Of a DNA stretch of 64,000 nt, positions 19,222 to 28,345 are shown piece by piece. Below the pieces are notes generated by a model, which saw only the letters and a program-made list of their open reading frames with translations, did no database searches and had not been told where the DNA came from. The translations under genes were made by a program, and so were the position numbers. This DNA is from Rosettibacter sp037481715 (GTDB lineage Bacteria; Bacteroidota; Ignavibacteria; Ignavibacteriales; Melioribacteraceae). The first letter of the stretch is position 1. Every line of letters starts with the position of its first letter. The DNA is taken from the NCBI GenBank assembly GCA_037481715.1, contig JBBFLD010000006.1, forward strand, positions 195,687 to 259,686, given 5' to 3'.

Positions 19222-19824
19222 TTAATCTTTAATTTCCTTATAAAAATTATTCCAGAGTTTTAGCATTTCCTTGTCTACATTATTTAAATTACCTTCGAGC
19301 AAAAGACGTAATGCAATCCCATCATTTGAATATATGAACATACGAGCTATCTGTTCATCAGTCATCGGAGAAGAGAATTCCTTCTTACTGCGTGCAATTT
19401 TTATGATTTTAATCCATGCATTCAATTCTTCTTTTTGTGCTTTCTTAATTTTCTCCTGAAAACCAGGGAATAATTTCATTGCATCGAACATAATTGTAAT
19501 ATAATTGATATTTATTGCCTTATCAGAATCAAGTATTTCATTTTTGAGTTCTGTCAATATTTTTTTAATCTGTTTTACATAGTCATGGTAAAATTCCCAT
19601 AGTGAATTATGTGATAGTTTTTTGTAATCTATCTGCATCCTTTCAAAATAATAAGTATTTATTACTTCGATGAATAATTGTTCTTTACTCGGGAAATAAT
19701 GATAAAATCCACCCTTTGATAATTTGGTTTCTCTTACAATATCCCTCATTGTAACTTCTTTAAAACTTTTTTGAAGAAACAGTTTGAAAGCTGTTTTTAA
19801 AATATGTTCTTTTGTATTTAACAT
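19222..19824 (-). CDS. TetR/AcrR-family repressor of the efflux operon
   Basis: A 200-residue regulator starting at 19824 (MLNTKEHILKTAFKLFLQKS). The frame extends to 19875 but the extra 17 residues do not belong to the family. The N-terminal helix-turn-helix reads MRDIVRETKLSKGGFYHYFPSKEQLF, a textbook TetR recognition helix; the C-terminal part is a helical ligand and dimer domain. Its place directly before tolC-MFP-RND, on the same strand, points to local control of the pump. An inverted repeat touches the start codon (19825-19842), so it probably represses itself. The inducer is unknown. Confidence 0.92.
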   Translation of the reverse strand: MLNTKEHILKTAFKLFLQKSFKEVTMRDIVRETKLSKGGFYHYFPSKEQLFIEVINTYYFERMQIDYKKLSHNSLWEFYHDYVKQIKKILTELKNEILDSDKAININYITIMFDAMKLFPGFQEKIKKAQKEELNAWIKIIKIARSKKEFSSPMTDEQIARMFIYSNDGIALRLLLEGNLNNVDKEMLKLWNNFYKEIKD

Positions 19825-19842
19825 ATACCGACCGTTTGGTAT
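19825..19842. promoter_or_regulatory. Probable TetR operator next to the tetR start codon
   Basis: The 18-bp imperfect inverted repeat ATACCGACCGTTTGGTAT has 9-bp half sites that match at 7 of 9 positions. It ends one base before the ATG of the repressor gene. The C/G-rich ACCGACCG core stands out in very AT-rich surroundings and resembles operators of TetR/AcrR-type repressors. A bound repressor here would block initiation or translation-start clearance of its own operon. Function inferred. Confidence 0.6.
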
Positions 19843-20090
19843 GGATAAAAATACAAAAAATATTTTTGATTGCAAATCATCTGTGCTTTATTCCCGAATG
19901 ATTATAATTCAATTATTAACCTAACAATTAATTCATACTTAATTAACTGCATTATATTATTATAATCTTGAAAATTTTTACAACCAAAAGTTCAATCTCT
20001 CAATTAAAATATTCAGCAATAATTCTAAGCTTGTTTTTTATTCTTATACTTTGCTTTTTTACAAGCCATTTAATTTATTTTTGATTAGAT

Positions 20091-20966
20091 ATGAATTCAA
20101 AAAGTTATAAAAGTGCATTAAAACCATTAACTTCTGTTGTTATCTGGGGTGGGTCTTTTATAGCCACAAAATTTTTATTAAATGAGCTTGAGCCACTTTT
20201 AATAATTTTAATTAGACAGATTCTTGCTGTTTTATTCTTATCTGTTATTGCAATTCAACAAAAGAAAAGCTTTGCAATTAATCTTCACGACCACACTTAT
20301 ATTTTTATTCTCTCTTTAATTGCAACATTTCATCTATGGATTCAACTTAATGGTTTGAAACATACAACTGCATCTAACACTGGCTGGATAATTGGCATTA
20401 CTCCTGTTTTTATGACAATTCTTGGAATAATCTTCTTCAAAGAAAAAATAACATTTACTCAATTTATTGGAATTTTGATTTCTTTTACTGGATTAATTTT
20501 ATTGATAAGCAAAGGGAATATTTCTTCAATAGATTTTATTTCTAACAAAGGAGATTTTCTAATTCTTGCAAGTTCATTTACATGGAGTATTTATTCTTTT
20601 GTTAATAAAAAAATTTCTGTTCATTATTCTCCATTGATGACAATTCTTTATTTATTCTTAATGATGTCCATCATTCTTGTTCCTTTTACAATTAATTCAA
20701 AAAATATTAATTCACTTTTTCAACTTTCAGCATTAAGCTGGTCTGCATTAATCTTTTTAGGAATTTTTTGTTCTGGCTTAGCTTACGTGCTTTGGGCACA
20801 AGCAATGAGTGAAATGGAATCATCAAAAGTGGGGGCATTTCTTTACATTGAACCTTTTGTTACTGTTTTTACAGCATGGATATTCCTTAAAGAAGAAATT
20901 TCTTTTTTTACTTTGTTCAGTGGAATTGTTATTATTATTGGGGTGATACTTGTTAATCGAAAATAA
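20091..20966 (+). CDS. EamA/DMT-family transporter
   Basis: A 291-residue membrane protein with about ten hydrophobic helices arranged as two EamA repeats. Repeat 1 has VVIWGGSFIATKFLL at its start and ITPVFMTILGIIFFKEKIT at its end; repeat 2 has ILASSFTWSIYSFVNKK and IEPFVTVFTAWIFLKEEIS. These proteins export or exchange metabolites such as amino acids or purines; the substrate cannot be inferred. It stands alone on the plus strand after a 266-bp region upstream of which the tetR gene is divergent. Confidence 0.9.
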   Translation: MNSKSYKSALKPLTSVVIWGGSFIATKFLLNELEPLLIILIRQILAVLFLSVIAIQQKKSFAINLHDHTYIFILSLIATFHLWIQLNGLKHTTASNTGWIIGITPVFMTILGIIFFKEKITFTQFIGILISFTGLILLISKGNISSIDFISNKGDFLILASSFTWSIYSFVNKKISVHYSPLMTILYLFLMMSIILVPFTINSKNINSLFQLSALSWSALIFLGIFCSGLAYVLWAQAMSEMESSKVGAFLYIEPFVTVFTAWIFLKEEISFFTLFSGIVIIIGVILVNRK

Positions 20967-21025
20967 TTTTTGAAAAATTGGATTCATAAAAAATCTTGCC
21001 TTTCAAAAAATATTTTGAGGGAAAA

Positions 21026-21559
21026 ATGAAAACGAAAAAGTCGAACAACTCATTAATCCCAATTGACAGTATCATTAATAAAATTCTTGTTATAAGAAAT
21101 CAAAAAGTAATTTTAGACAGAGATTTAGCCGTTTTATATGGCGTTGAAACCCGGGCATTAAAACAAGCTGTCCGAAGAAACATTAAAAGATTTCCAGAAG
21201 ATTTTATGTTTATACTTACACAAAAGGAAATAGACCAAATGGTGTCACAATCTGTGATACCATCCAAAAGTTATTTTGGCGGTGCAAATCCTATGGCATT
21301 TACAGAACAAGGTGTAGCAATGCTTTCTTCTGTATTAAACAGCGAAAGAGCAATTGAGGTAAATATTTTAATCATGCGAGCATTTGTAAAATTGAGAGAA
21401 ATTATTTCATCTCACGAAAAAGTTCTTGAAAAACTAAAAGAACTGGAAGCGAAGCTTAAAGAACATGATGAACAGATAATCCAAATAATTCAGGTCATTA
21501 ATCAATTAATCTCCCCGCCACAAAAATCTACTAAAAAAATTGGATTTTCAATTGATTAA
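21026..21559 (+). CDS. ORF6N-domain DNA-binding protein
   Basis: A 177-residue protein starting at 21026 (MKTKKSNNSLIPI) with GAGGG 5 nt upstream; the longer frame from a TTG at 20996 is less likely. The core (VILDRDLAVLYGVETRALKQAVRRN, then FPEDFMFILTQKE) is the ORF6N domain, which occurs in phage antirepressor-like and many chromosomal proteins and is believed to bind DNA. GGANPMAFTEQGVAMLSSVL is also typical. The C-terminal ~70 residues form a Glu/Lys-rich coiled coil (ELEAKLKEHDEQIIQIIQVI). Probably a remnant or domesticated gene of phage origin; no other phage genes are nearby. Confidence 0.85.
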   Translation: MKTKKSNNSLIPIDSIINKILVIRNQKVILDRDLAVLYGVETRALKQAVRRNIKRFPEDFMFILTQKEIDQMVSQSVIPSKSYFGGANPMAFTEQGVAMLSSVLNSERAIEVNILIMRAFVKLREIISSHEKVLEKLKELEAKLKEHDEQIIQIIQVINQLISPPQKSTKKIGFSID

Positions 21560-21597
21560 AAATTATCACATATTAAATATGAGCCGAGAGATATAAT

Positions 21598-23316
21598 ATG
21601 AAATCAATTCATTTCTTAACAATTATTTTATTGTCATTTTTCTTAATAAAATGTGAGAATAAAATCATGGACGAACAAGCAGACTTAGTTCTAATCAATG
21701 GAAATGTTGTTACAATGGATGATTCAAAAATGTATGCAGAAGCAGTAGCTATTAAAGAAAATAAAATATTGTTTGTTGGTTCCAATGATGAAATAGAAAA
21801 TTTAATTGGTGATTCAACTGAAGTGATTGACCTTAATGGTAAATTTGTTATGCCTGGTTTTATAGAAAGTCATGCTCATTTAATAGGATTAGCCGAATCA
21901 TTAATTAACATTGATCTAAGAAATGCTAAAAGCTGGGACGAGATTGTAACAAAAATTTCACATGCAGCTAAAAATGCAAAACCTGGTGAATGGATAATTG
22001 GAAGGGGATGGCATCAGGAAAAATTTCAGACCGTTCCTCAACCAAATGTAAATGGCTATCCTGTTCATTATAAATTGAGTAAAGCTACACCAAATAATCC
22101 GGTCCTTTTATATCATGCAAGCGGACATGCAATACTTGTCAATGCAAAAGCAATGGAATTAGCTGGAGTAAATAAGAATACAAAAAATCCCGAAGGAGGA
22201 ACAATTGTTCGAGATAATGATAGAAACCCAATCGGCATATTTGAAGAAAATGCAGAAAATTTAATTACAAAAATCTATGAAGAACATTTAAACAAAAGGT
22301 CAAAAAAAGAAATCTTTCTTGATTATGAAAAGAAAATAAAACTTGCTGCAGATGAATGTATAAAAAATGGAATTACATCTTTTCATGATGCTGGAGAAAG
22401 TTTTGAAATTATTGACCAATTAAAACAACTTGTTGATTCTTCAAAAATTCCCGTTCGTTTATATGTGATGATAAACGAGCCAGTTCATAAATTGAAAAGC
22501 TCCAGATTACAGGATTATAGAATTATCAGCTTTGCAGATAATCATCTTACAGTTCGTTCAATAAAAATGTATGTTGATGGTGCACTTGGTTCAAGAGGTG
22601 CATGGCTGCTTGAACCTTATTCTGATTTGAAAAATCATTACGGCTCAAATGTAACTCCAGTTGAAGACTTAGAGGAAATTTGTGAACTTGCAATTAATAA
22701 TGGATTTCAAATTTGTATTCATGCAATTGGTGACAGAGGGAATCATGAAGTACTAAATCTTTACGAAAAGATTTTTAAAAAATATCCTGATAAAAAAAAT
22801 TTAAGATGGAGAATTGAACATGCTCAGCATTTATCAAATGAAGATGTAAAAAGATTTTTTCAACTTGGTGTTGTTGCAGCAATGCAGGGAATTCATTGTA
22901 CTTCAGATGCTCCATTTGTAATAGAAAGACTTGGAGAAAAAAGAGCCAAAGAAGGTGCCTACGTCTGGCGTAAATTAATTGATAATGGAACTATCATTTG
23001 CAATGGAACAGATGCTCCAGTAGAAGAGATTAACCCGATTAAGAATTTTTATGCAACCGTAACAAGAAAAACAAATAATGGAAATTATTTTTATCCAGAA
23101 CAAAAAATGACAAGGCTTGAAGCATTAAAATCTTACACTGTCAATGGTGCAATAGCATCTTTCCAGGAAAATTTGTTAGGAACAATAACTAAAGGAAAAT
23201 ATGCTGATATTGTTGTTCTTTCTAATGACTTACTGAATTGTGCTGATGAAGAAATTTTATCAACAAAAATTTTATATACAATCATTGATGGTAAAGTCTA
23301 TTTCAAAGCAAATTAA
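21598..23316 (+). CDS. Amidohydrolase 3 family lipoprotein (YtcJ-like)
   Basis: A 572-residue metal-dependent hydrolase. The signal peptide ILLSFFLIKCENK carries a lipobox Cys near 20, so it is probably anchored to a membrane outside the cytoplasm. Metal-binding and catalytic elements appear in order: ESHAHLIG (HxH), the YVDGALGSRGAWL loop, QICIHAIGDRGNHE, WRIEHAQHL and NGTDAPVEEINP (catalytic Asp). This matches the YtcJ/NfdA-like amidohydrolase 3 group; the substrate is an amide or formamide that cannot be named. It is 18 nt ahead of the M28 peptidase gene, perhaps a co-expressed pair. Confidence 0.88.
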   Translation: MKSIHFLTIILLSFFLIKCENKIMDEQADLVLINGNVVTMDDSKMYAEAVAIKENKILFVGSNDEIENLIGDSTEVIDLNGKFVMPGFIESHAHLIGLAESLINIDLRNAKSWDEIVTKISHAAKNAKPGEWIIGRGWHQEKFQTVPQPNVNGYPVHYKLSKATPNNPVLLYHASGHAILVNAKAMELAGVNKNTKNPEGGTIVRDNDRNPIGIFEENAENLITKIYEEHLNKRSKKEIFLDYEKKIKLAADECIKNGITSFHDAGESFEIIDQLKQLVDSSKIPVRLYVMINEPVHKLKSSRLQDYRIISFADNHLTVRSIKMYVDGALGSRGAWLLEPYSDLKNHYGSNVTPVEDLEEICELAINNGFQICIHAIGDRGNHEVLNLYEKIFKKYPDKKNLRWRIEHAQHLSNEDVKRFFQLGVVAAMQGIHCTSDAPFVIERLGEKRAKEGAYVWRKLIDNGTIICNGTDAPVEEINPIKNFYATVTRKTNNGNYFYPEQKMTRLEALKSYTVNGAIASFQENLLGTITKGKYADIVVLSNDLLNCADEEILSTKILYTIIDGKVYFKAN

Positions 23317-23334
23317 AAAAAAAAGGAAATAATC

Positions 23335-24717
23335 ATGAACAGAACAATGAAAATTTTCTTTTCATTAATCTTATTTTTACCAATAATAAATTACAGAGCA
23401 CAAACAGTAATTCAGGATAGGGATAATAAAATTTCTGAAATGATAAACGAGATTTCTTCCGAAAATCTTGAAAGGATTGTAAAAACACTTGTTTCATTTA
23501 AAACACGACACTCTTTGAGTACTCAAAACGATGATAAAGTTGGCATCGGTGCAGCCGCACGATGGATTAAATCACAATTTGATGAATATGCAAAATATGC
23601 AAATGGACGTTTAATAACTGAAATTGACTATTTCGAAGTTGAACCAGATGAAAGAAGAATTAATAGAAAAGTAAATCTCATGAATGTGATGGCAATTTTG
23701 AAAGGAACAAATTCAAATGATGATAGAGTATTTATAGTTGGTGCTCATTTTGATTCAAGAGCAGAAGATATTATGGATAGTGTAATTGATGCGCCCGGTG
23801 CAAATGATGATTTGTCCGGTGTTGCAGCTGTAATGGAGCTTGCAAGAATTATGTCTAAAAGAGAATTTCCTTCAACTATAATTTTTGCGGCTTTCTCAGG
23901 AGAAGAGCAGGGATTATATGGCTCCACACATTTAGCAAAAAGAGTAAAAGAAAATAAAATTACAGGGATACAAAATTGTAACTTAATTGCAATGTTAAAT
24001 AATGATATGATAGGAAATACACTTTCAAGCGAAACATTATTAAGAGATAATATTCATGTTCGAGTATTTAGTGAAAACATTCCCGCAAATGAATCCCCTG
24101 AAGATGAAAGAATAAGAAAATTATCCGGTTCCGAATACGATGGAAAATCAAGACAATTAGCAAGATACATCAAAGAAATTGGCGAGCGTTATGTTGACCA
24201 AATTCAAGTTAAATTAATTTTTAGAAGTGACAGATTTTTGCGCGGTGGAGACCATACTCCATTTAATCGTCTTGGCTATGCAGCAGTTCGTTTTTGTGAA
24301 ATGAATGAAAATTATGACCATCAGCATCAAAATGTAAGAATTGAAAACGGCAAGCAATACGGTGATTTGCCTGAATTCATTGATTTTGAATATGCTCGTA
24401 AAATTACAGCCATTAATTGTGCTGTTCTTGCTAATTTAGCATTAGCTCCTTCTTCACCTGAAAATGTTATTATAGATGTAAAAGAATTAACTAATAAAAC
24501 TAAACTTCAATGGTCATTACCTTCAAAAGGTAAAAAGCCTTTTGGTTATTATGTTTTAATGAGAGAAACATATCAGCCATTTTGGGAGAAAAAATTTTTT
24601 GTGAAAGATACAAGTATTCTTTTGCCTTATTCAAAAGACAATTATTTCTTTGCCGTTCAATCTGTAGATGAAGAAGGACACGAAAGTTTGCCGGTTTTCC
24701 CTGTTCCACAAAGATGA
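23335..24717 (+). CDS. Secreted M28-family metallopeptidase
   Basis: A 460-residue exported peptidase (signal near MKIFFSLILFLPIINYRAQ). The two-zinc ligands of the M28 aminopeptidase family are visible in order: GAHFDSRAED (His, Asp), PGANDDLSGVAAV (bridging Asp), FSGEEQGLYGS (catalytic Glu pair), LNNDMIGN (Asp) and RGGDHTPFNRLGYAA (His). The C-terminal ~90 residues look like a fibronectin type III or Ig-like domain (NKTKLQWSLPSKGKKPFGY). Probably a periplasmic or surface aminopeptidase that feeds amino acids to the cell. The AAGGAAATAATC before 23335 favours that start. Confidence 0.9.
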   Translation: MNRTMKIFFSLILFLPIINYRAQTVIQDRDNKISEMINEISSENLERIVKTLVSFKTRHSLSTQNDDKVGIGAAARWIKSQFDEYAKYANGRLITEIDYFEVEPDERRINRKVNLMNVMAILKGTNSNDDRVFIVGAHFDSRAEDIMDSVIDAPGANDDLSGVAAVMELARIMSKREFPSTIIFAAFSGEEQGLYGSTHLAKRVKENKITGIQNCNLIAMLNNDMIGNTLSSETLLRDNIHVRVFSENIPANESPEDERIRKLSGSEYDGKSRQLARYIKEIGERYVDQIQVKLIFRSDRFLRGGDHTPFNRLGYAAVRFCEMNENYDHQHQNVRIENGKQYGDLPEFIDFEYARKITAINCAVLANLALAPSSPENVIIDVKELTNKTKLQWSLPSKGKKPFGYYVLMRETYQPFWEKKFFVKDTSILLPYSKDNYFFAVQSVDEEGHESLPVFPVPQR

Positions 24718-24861
24718 ATAAATCTTACAAAAATTATAATTAGATTCTTAATTGTTATTTTTGAATTAGTATTTTAGAACTAATAATTCATCATAATCGT
24801 TTTTATTTGAAAATCTCTTCATCTTGTAGATAAAAATGAAAAAAATTTTGCGAGGCATAAA

Positions 24862-25707
24862 ATGAAAAAAAAATATTTGTTTATATTTCTTTTATTGATT
24901 GCAACCACACTCTTTGCACAAATTGATTTGCCGCGTTTAAGTCCAAAAGCATCTGTATCTCAAACCATCGGCTATACTGTAATTTCAATTGAATATTCAA
25001 GACCCGGAGTAAAAGGAAGAAAAATTTGGGGCGGACTTGTTCCTTACAACAAAGTCTGGAGAACCGGCGCTAATGAATCAACAAGAATTCAATTTACTAC
25101 AGATGTAATCATTGAAGGAAATAAAATTCCAGCTGGAATCTACTCATTATATACAATTCCAGAAGAAAATGAATGGACTGTAATTATTAACAAAGCATTA
25201 ACATGGGGAATAAATTATTTCCCAGAACAAGATTTACTTCGTTTCAAAGTAAAACCACAAAGTGCACCATTTACAGAAAGACTTTTATTTACAATTCCTG
25301 AATTAACTGATTCTTCATGCAGTGTCGTTATGAATTGGGAAAATTTACAAATATCATTCAATGTTGAAGTTGAACTTACAAAACAGGTTTATCCAAAAAT
25401 AAAAGAAGCAATAGCAAATGCTAAAGAAGATAACTGGCAGATATACGTTGTTGCTGCAAATTATGCTGCAGAAAAAGAAGTGTTTTTGGATGAGGCATTT
25501 CAATGGATTGACAAAGCTCTTTCCATGTCGAAAAATTTTAATTGTTATTTTACAAAAGCAAAATTGTATGCAAGGAAAAATAATTTTATTGAAGCAATGA
25601 AGATGATTGAACGTTGCCGCGAAGCAGGAAGAAATGATGAAGATTTTCAAAATCGACAAATAGAAATTGACATGTTTGAAAAACAGATTCGTGAAAAGAT
25701 AAAATAA
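24862..25707 (+). CDS. DUF2911 domain secreted protein
   Basis: A 281-residue protein with signal peptide (YLFIFLLLIATTLFAQ). The DUF2911 pattern is clear: LSPKASVSQTIGYT, YSRPGVKGRKIWGGLVPYNK, VWRTGANESTRIQF and IPAGIYSLYTIP. The last ~90 residues are helical and TPR-like (ANYAAEKEVFLDEAFQWIDKAL). The family is frequent in Bacteroidetes-type bacteria and its function is not known to me. A 144-bp AT-rich gap separates it from the peptidase; ispH follows after 19 nt. Confidence 0.85.
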   Translation: MKKKYLFIFLLLIATTLFAQIDLPRLSPKASVSQTIGYTVISIEYSRPGVKGRKIWGGLVPYNKVWRTGANESTRIQFTTDVIIEGNKIPAGIYSLYTIPEENEWTVIINKALTWGINYFPEQDLLRFKVKPQSAPFTERLLFTIPELTDSSCSVVMNWENLQISFNVEVELTKQVYPKIKEAIANAKEDNWQIYVVAANYAAEKEVFLDEAFQWIDKALSMSKNFNCYFTKAKLYARKNNFIEAMKMIERCREAGRNDEDFQNRQIEIDMFEKQIREKIK

Positions 25708-25726
25708 ATTTTGAAAAATCAGAGCA

Positions 25727-26944
25727 ATGAAAAAATTTGATATTCCGGAATTTTATCGCAGTCCAATTATATCACGTATCAAAGAAATTAGAAAACTCGA
25801 AGACCAGCGAAAAAAAGATTTTACTCCAACAAAATTAGATTTTGGTCCCGTTGAATTTTTGATTGCACGACATTTCGGATTTTGTTACGGGGTTGAAAAT
25901 GCAATTGAAATTGCTTACAGAACAATCGAAAATAATCCGGGTAAAAGAATTTTTCTGCTAAGTGAAATGATTCATAATCCTCATGTTAATCATGATTTAA
26001 GGAGTCGTGGCATTCAATTTATTATGGATAATTATGGAAATCATTTTGTTGATTGGGATGAGATTAATTCTGATGATATAGTTATTATTCCAGCATTTGG
26101 AACTACAATTGAAATAGAAAATCTGCTTAAAGAAAAAGGAATAGATACACTAAGTTACAACACAACCTGTCCATTTGTAGAAAAAGTATGGAATCGTGCA
26201 GAAGCATTGGGTAAACAAAATTATACAATTATTATACACGGCAAAGCAAAGCATGAAGAGACAAGAGCAACATTTTCGCACACTATACAAAACTCACCTT
26301 CTGTGATTATAAGAAATATTGAGGAAGCAAAATTTTTATCTGAAATAATTTTAGGTCTTAAATCTGAAGAGGAATTTTATTCTTTCTTCGAAGGGAAATA
26401 TTCTCCTAATTTTAATGTTCACAAAGATTTAAATCGAATTGGGGTAGTTAATCAAACAACAATGCTGGCAAGCGAAACACAGGCAATTGCCGATTTACTG
26501 AAAGATACAATGATAAAAAAATTTGGTTTTGAAAATTTGAAAGAACACTTTGCAGATACACGAGATACACTCTGTTATGCAACAAACGACAATCAGTCTG
26601 CTACATTAGCTTTAACAAAAGAAGAAGCTGATTTTGCAATTGTTGTTGGCGGTTACAACAGTTCAAATACTTCGCATCTTGCTGAATTGTTAGAACAAAA
26701 GTTCAGAACATATTTAATTTCAGATGAATCAAAAATAATCTCCAATAAAAAAATTTCTCATTACGATATCCATCTTCATCAAGAAATTGAAACAGAAAAT
26801 TATATCCCTGAAAAAGAAAAAATAAGAATTGCAATTACAAGCGGGGCATCGTGTCCAGATTCAATTGTTGATAATGTCTTAAATAAACTATTATCATTTT
26901 TCGAGAACACAAAAAATTTAGAAGAAGCACTGCAAGCATTGTAA
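25727..26944 (+). CDS. ispH: 4-hydroxy-3-methylbut-2-enyl diphosphate reductase
   Basis: A 405-residue IspH, the last enzyme of the MEP isoprenoid pathway, which makes IPP and DMAPP. It is the long type known from cyanobacteria, plants and some Bacteroidetes-group bacteria, rather than the ~310-residue type of E. coli. Three cluster-binding Cys are visible: HFGFCYGVENA, YNTTCPFVEKVW and TSGASCPDSIVD. Substrate-binding motifs are SEMIHNPHVN, HGKAKHEET, NQTTML and GGYNSSNTSHL. A [4Fe-4S] protein, needing Suf-type assembly, a partner of which (sufE) lies about 2.5 kb away. Confidence 0.96.
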   Translation: MKKFDIPEFYRSPIISRIKEIRKLEDQRKKDFTPTKLDFGPVEFLIARHFGFCYGVENAIEIAYRTIENNPGKRIFLLSEMIHNPHVNHDLRSRGIQFIMDNYGNHFVDWDEINSDDIVIIPAFGTTIEIENLLKEKGIDTLSYNTTCPFVEKVWNRAEALGKQNYTIIIHGKAKHEETRATFSHTIQNSPSVIIRNIEEAKFLSEIILGLKSEEEFYSFFEGKYSPNFNVHKDLNRIGVVNQTTMLASETQAIADLLKDTMIKKFGFENLKEHFADTRDTLCYATNDNQSATLALTKEEADFAIVVGGYNSSNTSHLAELLEQKFRTYLISDESKIISNKKISHYDIHLHQEIETENYIPEKEKIRIAITSGASCPDSIVDNVLNKLLSFFENTKNLEEALQAL

Positions 26945-27023
26945 TCTTATTCTTTATAATCTTGCAATTTTGCAATCTTTCCAATATGAATGCCTGTGAT
27001 ATAATTTTGTAATATTTGGTTAT

Positions 27024-28292
27024 TCAAGCTAAATCTGCAAGTGAGCTGTAATCTGGGTCAAATAGTCTTCGATAAATTCTCATAGTATATGAATCAGTTG
27101 CACCAGCGATATAATCACAAACAAGCCTTGCTCTTTGTTTTTTATTTTTCTCCTTTCGAATTAATTTATCATTAAAATCTGGAAGTAACTTTGATGAATT
27201 AATTTTTGTTATATAATTTTCTTCGAGAAGCTCAAAAATTTTTTTCAGCATATTGTTTCCCTTAAACTCAATCTGATGAAGCGAAGAAGAACGAAAAACC
27301 AAATCAACAGAAATTTTTTTATAAAGATTTGCTCTTTCCAAAATATATCCAGGAATGATGATCAAATATTTATAGCGGTTTGTCAATGAATCCATAAAAG
27401 TTTTTCTTTCTTTTAAGCTGCATGAACGAATAAATTCTCCAATCATTGAACCAAAATTTCTTTTATAATTTCCAGTTTTTATCCATTCAATAATTTCTTC
27501 AATTACAGAATTTTGATAATCATTAAGATTATTATCTCTTTGCCATTTTGATAGTTTTTCAATAGTAATAAATCCTCCTGAAATACTATCAACAATATCA
27601 TTAATCGCATAAGCGGTGTCATCTGCCCAGTCCATTATCTGGCATTCAATGCTCTGAAATTGATTCAATTTATCTGCATAAGAAAGTTCTTTTGGAATTT
27701 TTTTATTGCCAAAAACATAATCGACAAACTTTATTTGTTCATCATAAATAAAATGATTCTCTGGATTTTTAAAACTTGAAAATGGTGCTTTATACTTCAT
27801 AATTCCATCAATGAAAGCTCGTGTTGGATTCATGCCTCGATAATTTTGTTCGTCTCTGTAAAAAATTTCTGTTATAAGCCTTAGTGTCTGTGCATTCCCT
27901 TCAAAACCACCGTAGTTCATCATCAATTGATTTAATACTCTTTCTCCTGCATGACCAAAAGGAGGATGACCCAAATCATGAGCAAGACAAATTGATTCAA
28001 CCAAATCTGGGTCAATAAAATATTCTTCACTTAAAATTTCTTTTTGAGATACAAACAAATAACTGCAAATCGACCTTCCAATTTGTGCAACTTCAATGGA
28101 ATGAGTTAATCGAGTTCTGTAAAAATCATATTCGCCAGGTAAAAATACTTGAGTTTTGCCCTGCAGTCTTCTGAATTCTGATGAATGAATTATTCTGTCT
28201 CTGTCAATCTGGAAAGGAGTTCTGTAATCTTCGGAACGTTTACTTTGTTTCATGCGTTCTATATCAAAGTCAGTATAAAATTTGTTTTTCAT
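27024..28292 (-). CDS. dgt: Deoxyguanosinetriphosphate triphosphohydrolase (dGTPase)
   Basis: A 422-residue HD-domain protein. Conserved elements are FRRLQGKTQVF, RTRLTHSIEVAQIGRSI (first metal His), LAHDLGHPPFGHAGE (HD pair) and DWADDTAYAINDI (last Asp). This is the dGTPase-like family that cleaves dNTPs to deoxynucleosides plus triphosphate and tunes the dNTP pool. Length and motif order fit the type 2 dGTPase-like subgroup. It stands alone on the minus strand between the ispH gene (convergent) and the CDF gene (divergent). Confidence 0.92.
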   Translation of the reverse strand: MKNKFYTDFDIERMKQSKRSEDYRTPFQIDRDRIIHSSEFRRLQGKTQVFLPGEYDFYRTRLTHSIEVAQIGRSICSYLFVSQKEILSEEYFIDPDLVESICLAHDLGHPPFGHAGERVLNQLMMNYGGFEGNAQTLRLITEIFYRDEQNYRGMNPTRAFIDGIMKYKAPFSSFKNPENHFIYDEQIKFVDYVFGNKKIPKELSYADKLNQFQSIECQIMDWADDTAYAINDIVDSISGGFITIEKLSKWQRDNNLNDYQNSVIEEIIEWIKTGNYKRNFGSMIGEFIRSCSLKERKTFMDSLTNRYKYLIIIPGYILERANLYKKISVDLVFRSSSLHQIEFKGNNMLKKIFELLEENYITKINSSKLLPDFNDKLIRKEKNKKQRARLVCDYIAGATDSYTMRIYRRLFDPDYSSLADLA

Positions 28293-28345
28293 AAATTCTC
28301 TTTAGAATTTTGCTATTGTGATTAACAAATTAAGAAAAAAATAAT

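Noticed and set aside
19825..19875. Longer TetR protein starting at 19875
   Set aside because: The extra 17 residues do not fit the TetR family and would be coded across the operator-like repeat.
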